Part shown: one piece after another, positions 34,490-40,917 of the stretch
How the letters are laid out: every line of letters starts with the position of its first letter
Position numbering within the stretch: the first letter of the stretch is position 1
Assembly (NCBI GenBank): GCA_002726245.1
Contig: PBSM01000330.1
Location: 1-40,917 of the forward strand
Length of the DNA stretch: 40,917 nucleotides
Reading direction: 5' to 3'
Source of the DNA: Planctomycetaceae bacterium
GTDB taxonomy: Bacteria > Planctomycetota > Planctomycetia > Pirellulales > Pirellulaceae
The notes under the pieces: model-generated
Told to the model about the DNA's origin: nothing
Databases searched by the model: none
What the model saw: only the letters and a program-made list of their open reading frames with translations
Program-made: the position numbers and the translations under genes

Positions 34490-36958
34490 TCATTTCGTCG
34501 CTGTGCTCCCATTCGCAGGGCCCGCGGACTGAATGAATGCTAGAACGTCGAGTATTTCTGCGACCGTGTAAGTATCTAGCAGACCGGTTGGCATGGTCGA
34601 AACTTCGGCGATTCGACGTTCTTCGATCGATGACTTGTCAATCGTTTCGATCTTGTCAGGCTTGAGCAGGTTGGGCAGCAGGCGAAGCTGATCGTCCGTT
34701 TCTTCGACGACCAATCCCGTCAGCAGGCGTCCGTCATCGACCACAATGATCTGCGTCTGAAACTCCTTATGGATTTCAGCGGACGGTTTGACGATCTGTT
34801 GCAGTAGTTTTGCACCTCGAAATCGCTTGGTAACTTCTGCCAAATCCAGGCCGTATTTTACTCCTTTGCCACCAATCGCGTGACACCGACTACAGGTCGC
34901 TTGTTCAAAAATCAGTTTGCCTCTCTCGATCGATCGACCGGCCAATCTATCGGGCGCCGAGCCGAAGTTATGATGCTGCCACTTCTTGATGAAGCGCCGC
35001 TTTGACGTCGAGGGATTGCTGGCGACGTATTCAAGGATCCGGACGAACATCGCGCCGTCACGATTTCGAGCTGGATTCTCGCGAATGAATTCTCTCCAAA
35101 GTTGGCCTACTCGAGGTCGGCTTTGCGGAGGCAAACTCGCGATTCGCTTATCAACATACTCTTGATGCTTTTTTGGTATATAAGCGGTCGGCATTTCCGA
35201 CTTGTCAATTCTGGCGAACAGAGCGATGTTGTCGGACTTGGTTCTTTTCGGAGCAGTTGCCAGATTTCCGACGTTATGAGTTCCGTCATAAGTCTTGGCG
35301 ACCAATTGAATACCGTCACTCTTCGGCAGCGTCTTGGGAAGCGAGATGCGGATCACGGCTCCAACACCGCGTTCCATGTGCCGGGCAGGCCCGGACGTGC
35401 TGGTCCAAATGTTGCCTTCGTCGTCGAATTCGATCTCTCGCGTGTAGGAAACACGCGTTGGTAACCGAAACTCAACGAATGTTTCGCTCACTGGATCGAA
35501 TCGGTTGATTGTGTCATTGCCGGTCCCGCAAATCCAAACGATGCCCTTGGAATCGACGTTCAAGGCGTAGGGAATTTGGTTTTCCGCGTCCGGCAGATTG
35601 TAGACGGTCCACTTCTCGGTGTTCGGATCAAACTTGCCGAACACGCCCGAACCGAACCCGGGAACCCATACCATTCCATCGGGGGCAACGTGCAAACGCC
35701 TGGGCCCGCGGAACGGCGGGTTCCATTCTTTGATATCACCATCGTCCGCCTTCGGGTCGATTCGGCCGATGCGATTGCCGTTCAGCTTGGAATACCAAAT
35801 CATGCCGTCGATCGGTGAGTAGTCCAACCCATAGGGGGTGATGCCACGCGACTCGCCGCGTCCGGCGCCGATCGCCTGGCCGGCACTTAACAGCTTGTAT
35901 TCCTTGACGACATGCGATTTCGGATGCAGGGAGAAACAAGAGTTGGATCCCGCATCGGTGTACCAAATCAAACCCTCGGGATCTTTCGGATTGATGCGCA
36001 ACGTGTGGGGGTAGTTGCCGCGTTTCTTTGGCGCTTCGGCGCTACTGTAGACTTCAAACGTTTTTGTCTCGATGTCGAAGCGAGCCATCTGGCCGCTGGC
36101 GCACATCGTCGTCCACAGGCTGCCATCATTTGCGGTTTCGATGGAGTGAGGTGCGTAGGTTCGCGGCGGGAACTTGATGATTGTCTGTTTGCCTGAAGGG
36201 GGATCCAAGGCAATCATGCGGTGCTTGCTGATGTTGACCGCGTAGACTTGTCCGTCTCGACCGATCTCCAAGTCATGAAAGGAACCTTGCAACGGTTTGT
36301 CCATCTCCCACATCGTGATGGTTGCGGCGGTCGCCATTCCCGTCGGCGCCGGCGGCGGAACAAAGGTGGGCCACTTATCGACCGCATCGTCTTTGTAAGT
36401 GTTCATCAGACGTTCGATGATGGTGTCCTGCGTATGTGAGTACAGGCCGCCAAAGCCGTCCATCCGCCGCAACATGGTTTCCCAATCGACCGGCTTCTCA
36501 GGAGTGCGGAACCCGACCGTCCCGATCTGGTGGCAGTACGAGCACATCATTTTGAAATTCAGTTTGTCGCGAGGATTGCCGAAGCCAAGCAAGCTGAACG
36601 CACTGTTCGCCGGGCGTTGCACTTCCAGTTCGTCGCCGACAGCAGGGCGAGTTTGGACCACCATGTCGTGGGTGCCTGCGGCGACTCCGCTGCTCCATTC
36701 ATCCGCGAGTCCCATCAGCCGAGTGCGAATGCTGTGGTCAATGTTCCGCAAGCCGGATATCTCAAACGAACCATCTTTCTGTGTAAACACGGACGTCCAT
36801 TTTCGGTGTTCAGCGTCGATGGCAGACACCAAGACACCTTCGATGGGTTTGTCAGACTGGTCGATGACTTTCCCACGAATCGTTTCGGCGTCAACCGGAC
36901 CGCTGAATAGAGAAATTGCCCAAACGAATCCGGCAAGTGATACAAGACACTGTTTCAT
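34490..36958 (-). CDS. Vgb-type beta-propeller protein with two cytochrome c motifs
   Basis: An 822-residue exported protein. The start at 36958 has GGAG upstream and a signal peptide (MKQCLVSLAGFVWAISLFSGPVDA). A further ATG at 37003 would lie inside a palindromic element. Domain order: carboxypeptidase-regulatory fold (about 27-100, VIDQSDKPIEGVLVSA), haem motif CSYCH at 139-143, then a streptogramin-lyase-like propeller from about 205 to 560 (ISKHRMIALDPPSG, ANDGSLWTTM, RLHVAPDGMVWVPG, VDSKGIVWICGTG). Next is a module shared with the neighbouring sulfatase fusion (about 582-645), then a Planctomycete haem-binding domain with CSRCH at 689-693. The stop overlaps the longest possible start of the next gene. 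It could sense or oxidise a glycan fragment. The function is inferred from domains only. Confidence 0.92.
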   Translation of the reverse strand: MKQCLVSLAGFVWAISLFSGPVDAETIRGKVIDQSDKPIEGVLVSAIDAEHRKWTSVFTQKDGSFEISGLRNIDHSIRTRLMGLADEWSSGVAAGTHDMVVQTRPAVGDELEVQRPANSAFSLLGFGNPRDKLNFKMMCSYCHQIGTVGFRTPEKPVDWETMLRRMDGFGGLYSHTQDTIIERLMNTYKDDAVDKWPTFVPPPAPTGMATAATITMWEMDKPLQGSFHDLEIGRDGQVYAVNISKHRMIALDPPSGKQTIIKFPPRTYAPHSIETANDGSLWTTMCASGQMARFDIETKTFEVYSSAEAPKKRGNYPHTLRINPKDPEGLIWYTDAGSNSCFSLHPKSHVVKEYKLLSAGQAIGAGRGESRGITPYGLDYSPIDGMIWYSKLNGNRIGRIDPKADDGDIKEWNPPFRGPRRLHVAPDGMVWVPGFGSGVFGKFDPNTEKWTVYNLPDAENQIPYALNVDSKGIVWICGTGNDTINRFDPVSETFVEFRLPTRVSYTREIEFDDEGNIWTSTSGPARHMERGVGAVIRISLPKTLPKSDGIQLVAKTYDGTHNVGNLATAPKRTKSDNIALFARIDKSEMPTAYIPKKHQEYVDKRIASLPPQSRPRVGQLWREFIRENPARNRDGAMFVRILEYVASNPSTSKRRFIKKWQHHNFGSAPDRLAGRSIERGKLIFEQATCSRCHAIGGKGVKYGLDLAEVTKRFRGAKLLQQIVKPSAEIHKEFQTQIIVVDDGRLLTGLVVEETDDQLRLLPNLLKPDKIETIDKSSIEERRIAEVSTMPTGLLDTYTVAEILDVLAFIQSAGPANGSTATK

Positions 36959-36986
36959 CGAGTTTTCTCCAATTGCGTTTACTGTC

Positions 36987-37050
36987 GTAGCGAAACTCGT
37001 CAAGAGTTTCGGCGGCCCGCAAATCCGAAACTCTTGACGACTTTCGCTAC
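36987..37050. repeat. Nested palindromic intergenic element
   Basis: Two 26-bp arms (36987-37012 and 37025-37050) are inverted copies with one mismatch, separated by 12 nt. Each arm is itself a hairpin: CGAAACTC and GAGTTTCG around a 5-nt loop on the left, and the same with one mismatch on the right. This is the layout of REP/BIME-like or Y1-transposase-mobilised elements. It lies between the sulfatase fusion stop (37069) and the start of the propeller gene, and could also act as a transcript-stabilising or attenuating structure. Confidence 0.85.
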
Positions 37051-37068
37051 GATCAAATCGGACACTTA

Positions 37069-40000
37069 TTATTCATCCGATTCTTCCGACGTGTCGAGCA
37101 CTGTTGCCTCCAGGATAAGTTTTCGAAACCGATCGTCGGGCACGTCCTCAAGCAACTTCAGAAACGCCACGAGTCCCGGAATGTCCCCTTCGCTCAGCTT
37201 CATTGCAGAGTACACATCGCTGATTCCATCCGCTCCGCCGGATCGTTTCTGCCGCGAAGCTTCGAGCTTTTGCAGGAGAGTCTTCCGAAGATCGACTCGG
37301 CGTTTGGCAAGGTTGCGTAGCGACGGTGTCGGCTTGGCAATTCCGCCTTTGCTGACCACATGTGACTTTCCGTCGGTGAAGTCTGCTGGTGTGTGGCAGG
37401 CGGCGCAGTTGCCAACGTTTGCTGTCCCCTCGTAACCCAGAAACGTCTTAAACCCGTCGTATGCCAAGCGGTGCATGCCCACAGGGGCTTTGAGCAAAAC
37501 GCGGCCTTCCTGATTGGCCAGCCGACCAAAAATACGTCCGGCGAAATCCTCCGCCGTTTCGTCGTCGTAGGGTTTCTCCGGAATGCGGTTGACGTAAGAA
37601 AACGCGTCAAACGTGGATCGCTTTGTGGTCGCCAGCCGGTGGATTCGGGTTTTCTCCTCGATGCTTGCCTTCTTACCTGAGTCTCCTCCGTTGATACGGT
37701 TTTCTAGACAGTAGAGTGATTTCCGACCGCGAAGAAATAGTTGTCGCCCTGCAATCGCCGGTGAGGCGTTGAATTCATCGTCCAGCTTGTTCGTCATCAG
37801 GACTTCCAACTTGTTGGAACGTTTGAGCACAACTGTCGCGCCATTGCGGCCGGTGAAGTAAACGCGTCCGTCTGCGCCAACGGGTGAGGAGTAAATGTTT
37901 GATACTCCTGGAATCCGGCTTCGTTTCAGTAGCGTCTTGCCTGTTCGCGAATCCACGGCTGTCAGAATCGCCTGGTTCGACTGTGTGAAGTACAGTATCC
38001 CGTCGTAAAGCACCGGAGAGGGGACGTACGGTGTGCCGTTGTTTCTTGACCACACAGTTTTGTCGGAGTTCGAAATGTCACCCCTGGCGTTCAACGGCAG
38101 GGCAAGCAGCGAATAGCCCTCGTAACCGCTCATACAATACACGACGTCGCCATCGACGATCGGGCACGGAGTGACGTTGCCGGTCAGCCCGCTGCATTGC
38201 CAGATGATGTCGCCGTTATCGAGGTCGTAACTGCGAATCATGTTCGAGGCGGCTGTGATGACTTGTGTCTTACCGCTATGTTCCACGATTCTCGGTGTTG
38301 CCCAAGCGTTTGGTTCGTCGCGGTCCTTCTTCCACAACGTTTTGCCAGTTCGTGCGTCGAGCACGTCGATGCTGGATTGTCGCGCATGGTCGCGGACGAT
38401 CACGAGCTTGCCCTGATGGACAACGGGAGAACATCCTTCGCCCAGACTGGCTCCAACGTAGGCCTTGCCAAGATCCCGTTCCCACAGTTTCCTTCCGTCG
38501 AGGTCATAACAATACATTCCCGCGGAGCCGAACCAACAGTAGAGACGCTCGCCATCGGTGGTAGGCGACGCGGAAGCAAAGTCGGCGTCGTGATGCGTGC
38601 CCTCATGAGGCACGTGCTCGCTTGCCGTCTGACGCCAGAGTTCTTCGCCCGTATTTCGGTCGAGGCACAAGACTTCGAATTTGTAAAACGTATTGGGGTG
38701 CTTAATTCCGAAAACCCGTTTTGGCTGGTCTTCCGGCTTCGCGCGCGATGGATCGACGCGACCGGTGTTGATCGCTGTTAACAAAAACACTTTGTCGCCC
38801 CAAATAATCGGCGATGCATTCCCCTTCCCATTGATCGCGACTTTCCAGCGGACGTTCTTGTCTTCACTCCACTCGACCGGAGGTTTCGCGGCGCGACTGA
38901 CGCCGTTGGCTTCCGGACCTCGCCATTGATGCCAGTTCACCCCTTGAGTGTCGATGCCGTCTTCCGCAGCAAGCTTCTCGCCCGCGGCCACGTATTCGAG
39001 GATCCTGACGAACGACACGCCGGCGTTTTGCATGTTCGGGTGAAGCCGGCGTTTTTCTTTCCACAACAAGCCGATTCGGCCCCGTTGCTGCGACTGGAGG
39101 GACTTCATGCGCCCATCGACATAGGCTTGGTGCTTGCTGGGATCGTAACCCGCAGGCAAGACCGCTTTGTCGATCTTGGTCAGCAGATTCTCCAGCTTGG
39201 CGTCGTCGGCAGCTGGCTTGGGGTTTGGCCTTGTCGTGGAAGATACGATTGGCTTGTACGGTCCCCATTCGGGTGCTTCCTTCAGCACGTCGGCGTTGAT
39301 CGCCAGCACCTGTTCTTTCAAGCGGTTGGTCACTTCGGGTAACCGTTCGGCGATGTTCTGTTTCTGATTTGGGTCGATCGACAAGTTGTAAAGCTCGAAT
39401 TTCGATATGCCGCCCGAGCCCTCTTTGATGAGCGGGATCCACGCTTCCTGGAAGGTGTTCAGCGTTACAAACTTGCCACGTAGGCGATTCCATTCAGGCG
39501 TTTTGATTTCGCTGTTGTACGCTTTGTGCCAAAGTTCGGCGCGGGTCAACTTGCGGCCGTGCTGTTTTTCGAGGATGACGTTCATCTCATCCATGACCGA
39601 TCGAATTGTTTCCTGGTCCTTTGGATATTCTATCTTTCGGTAACCGACCAGCGAGTACTTGCCTTCGCGAATCACGACAATCGGTTGACTTGTTGGAGAA
39701 TGCCAGGTCAGCGGTTGGTGACGTTTGAAGTCCGAAGGATGGCCAGTCAGTAGCGACGAAAGGTCCGTTCCGTCGAGATGCACGCTTTCTGGTTTCTCGA
39801 TCCCTATCAGGCCGCAGATCGTTGGCAAGAGGTCGATGGCGCCGGCGGGTGTGTCTTCAACCCGACCGCCCTTGATGCCTCTTGGCCAGTGGATGATGCC
39901 AGGTGTGCGAGTCCCGCCTTCCAGCAGTGAGCCCTTGCCACCGCGAAGTTCGCCGTTCCGTTCGTGGCGGTAACTGCCGTGGTCCGACGTATAAATGATG

Positions 40001-40791
40001 ATCGTGTTTTCGAGCGAATCGATCTGCTCAAGTTTCTTCAGCAGTCGAGCGATGGCGCGGTCAGTGTTGTCGATGGTACCGGAATAGATGGCAGCGGGAT
40101 CGTTGAGTTCGCCGTACTGCGAAATGATTTCATCAGGAGCCGCAAGTGGCGCGTGCGGTTCGTGAAACCAAATGTTGAGAAAGAATGGTTTCTCCGCATC
40201 ACGCTTCTCGCCCAGCCAGGTGATTGCTTCATCCACGACAAGCTGGCAGTCATAGCCTTTCAATTCGCCGACTCGTTCCCGGTTACGCCAAAAGTTGTTT
40301 GGGTTGCGATGACTTGGCGCGGCGTTCAGGTCGGTCGCGAACCAGTAGTCGAATCCGTGTTCGTCGATCCACGGTTTCTTCATCCCGCGAAACGGTGTTC
40401 CCAGATGCCACTTGCCGAGATGAACCGTGTCGTAACCGTTCGCTTTCAGAAGCTCGGCAATCGTCACCTCGCTTTTGCGAAGGTTCATGTTGTGAATGTG
40501 GTCTTGAATGACCGTGTAGACTCCCGTCCTCAAGTGATGACGCCCTGTGAGCAGCGTGGCTCGCGCTGGCGAGCAAACCGGAGCTCCCGAATGGAAGTCA
40601 GTGAAGCGGACGCCTTTTGCAGCCAGCCCGTCCAGCGCTGGCGTCTTTACCGGTCCGCCGTCACAGCCGATGTCCTTCGAGCCTAGGTCATCGGCGAGCA
40701 GAACGACGACGTTGGGACGCTGGCCGGCAGCCGCCGTCGCCAACAAGACCAAATACAAATAACTGCAAAAAAGTGGGTAAATCAGTCGCAT
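37069..40791 (-). CDS. Sulfatase, PQQ-type propeller and cytochrome c fusion protein
   Basis: A 1240-residue exported multidomain protein. A signal peptide (about 1-23) precedes a type I sulfatase domain (24 to about 470): metal ligands in VVVLLADDLGSKD, the formylglycine site C73-S-P-A-R77 in CSPARATLLTGRH, HLGKWHLG and IYTSDHGSYR. A module of about 63 residues (about 538-602) follows and is shared with the next gene. Then comes a PQQ/quinoprotein-like propeller (about 625-1060) with repeats such as CLDRNTGEELW, CYDLDGRKLWERDLG, VLDARTGKTLWKKD and VDSRTGKTLLKRS. The C-terminal cytochrome c-like domain has CAACH at about 1128-1132. The propeller lacks a recognisable dehydrogenase active site, so it may be structural. 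It is the first gene of the four-gene set. Sulfatase and electron-transfer parts on one chain are unusual. Confidence 0.93.
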   Translation of the reverse strand: MRLIYPLFCSYLYLVLLATAAAGQRPNVVVLLADDLGSKDIGCDGGPVKTPALDGLAAKGVRFTDFHSGAPVCSPARATLLTGRHHLRTGVYTVIQDHIHNMNLRKSEVTIAELLKANGYDTVHLGKWHLGTPFRGMKKPWIDEHGFDYWFATDLNAAPSHRNPNNFWRNRERVGELKGYDCQLVVDEAITWLGEKRDAEKPFFLNIWFHEPHAPLAAPDEIISQYGELNDPAAIYSGTIDNTDRAIARLLKKLEQIDSLENTIIIYTSDHGSYRHERNGELRGGKGSLLEGGTRTPGIIHWPRGIKGGRVEDTPAGAIDLLPTICGLIGIEKPESVHLDGTDLSSLLTGHPSDFKRHQPLTWHSPTSQPIVVIREGKYSLVGYRKIEYPKDQETIRSVMDEMNVILEKQHGRKLTRAELWHKAYNSEIKTPEWNRLRGKFVTLNTFQEAWIPLIKEGSGGISKFELYNLSIDPNQKQNIAERLPEVTNRLKEQVLAINADVLKEAPEWGPYKPIVSSTTRPNPKPAADDAKLENLLTKIDKAVLPAGYDPSKHQAYVDGRMKSLQSQQRGRIGLLWKEKRRLHPNMQNAGVSFVRILEYVAAGEKLAAEDGIDTQGVNWHQWRGPEANGVSRAAKPPVEWSEDKNVRWKVAINGKGNASPIIWGDKVFLLTAINTGRVDPSRAKPEDQPKRVFGIKHPNTFYKFEVLCLDRNTGEELWRQTASEHVPHEGTHHDADFASASPTTDGERLYCWFGSAGMYCYDLDGRKLWERDLGKAYVGASLGEGCSPVVHQGKLVIVRDHARQSSIDVLDARTGKTLWKKDRDEPNAWATPRIVEHSGKTQVITAASNMIRSYDLDNGDIIWQCSGLTGNVTPCPIVDGDVVYCMSGYEGYSLLALPLNARGDISNSDKTVWSRNNGTPYVPSPVLYDGILYFTQSNQAILTAVDSRTGKTLLKRSRIPGVSNIYSSPVGADGRVYFTGRNGATVVLKRSNKLEVLMTNKLDDEFNASPAIAGRQLFLRGRKSLYCLENRINGGDSGKKASIEEKTRIHRLATTKRSTFDAFSYVNRIPEKPYDDETAEDFAGRIFGRLANQEGRVLLKAPVGMHRLAYDGFKTFLGYEGTANVGNCAACHTPADFTDGKSHVVSKGGIAKPTPSLRNLAKRRVDLRKTLLQKLEASRQKRSGGADGISDVYSAMKLSEGDIPGLVAFLKLLEDVPDDRFRKLILEATVLDTSEESDE

Positions 40792-40860
40792 TGAATACTC
40801 GCGATATGTGGTTGGACAGTTTTTCTTAGGAATAGTCCCGAAACAACTTCCCCGTTTAAC

Positions 40861-40917
40861 CGCAAGCCGGAGGCGTGCGTTTCGGGAGCGGGAAGACGCG
40901 CACGCCTCCGGCTTGCG
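40861..40917. repeat. Perfect 19-bp inverted repeat at the window edge
   Basis: The arm at 40861-40879 (CGCAAGCCGGAGGCGTGCG) is the exact reverse complement of 40899-40917, with a 19-nt spacer. It lies 70 bp upstream of the sulfatase-fusion start. It resembles the GC-rich dispersed palindromes of planctomycete intergenic regions, and as RNA would form a very stable hairpin. It may continue beyond the window. Confidence 0.85.

Noticed and set aside
1-40917. CRISPR arrays, tRNA genes, insertion sequences and prophage genes
   Set aside because: No regularly spaced direct repeats, cloverleaf-like sequences, transposases or phage structural genes were seen on either strand by eye.

Overview
The window looks like a chromosomal segment of a planctomycete, probably a relative of the Pirellulales. 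This rests on families typical of that phylum: DUF1501, DUF1552 and PSD/PSCyt (DUF1592) proteins, secreted sulfatase, PQQ-propeller and cytochrome proteins with CxxCH motifs, membrane-anchored Ser/Thr kinases beside a small ECF sigma factor, Uma2 proteins, and very large secreted proteins. No rRNA, tRNA, CRISPR array or intact transposase was seen.

Layout. Positions 1-3275 carry signalling genes on the minus strand: two receiver-domain response regulators and a Ser/Thr kinase gene with two frameshifts. A 2101-residue secreted protein fills 3588-9893 on the plus strand. Next to its 3' end is a 5'-truncated remnant of an Eco29kI-type GIY-YIG restriction endonuclease (9918-10320). A HAMP-like membrane protein follows (10380-10958). 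Then a promoter candidate and a well-supported GEMM-I (cyclic dinucleotide) riboswitch precede a secreted protein and a TadG-like protein (11165-12986).

Positions 13005-18027 (minus) form an ABC export operon: ATPase, FtsX-type permease, a retropepsin-like aspartyl protease and an HlyD/MacA-type adaptor. A DUF1501 protein (18274-19659) and a small membrane protein come next. A leucine-rich-repeat lipoprotein follows, then a second frameshifted Ser/Thr kinase with an ECF sigma factor that appears to have lost part of its sigma-2 domain.

Positions 24173-29519 (minus) read as one polar cluster: hpt, two GT4 glycosyltransferases overlapping by 4 bp, a Uma2 nuclease-fold protein and asnB. This suggests glycan or exopolysaccharide synthesis with amidation. 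An alpha/beta hydrolase (29647-30387) diverges from it.

The last 10 kb is a tight four-gene minus-strand set: a 1240-residue sulfatase/PQQ-propeller/cytochrome fusion, a Vgb-type propeller protein with two haem motifs, a PSD/PSCyt cytochrome, and a DUF1552 Tat protein. The first two share an unnamed module of about 63 residues. The set looks like an envelope redox and desulfation machine and is the best candidate here for an undescribed system.

The two kinases, the ECF factor, the first response regulator and the restriction enzyme all look damaged. Open frames of 2101 and 1240 codons nearby stay intact, so real gene decay is more likely than uniformly poor sequence, though reads are needed to decide.
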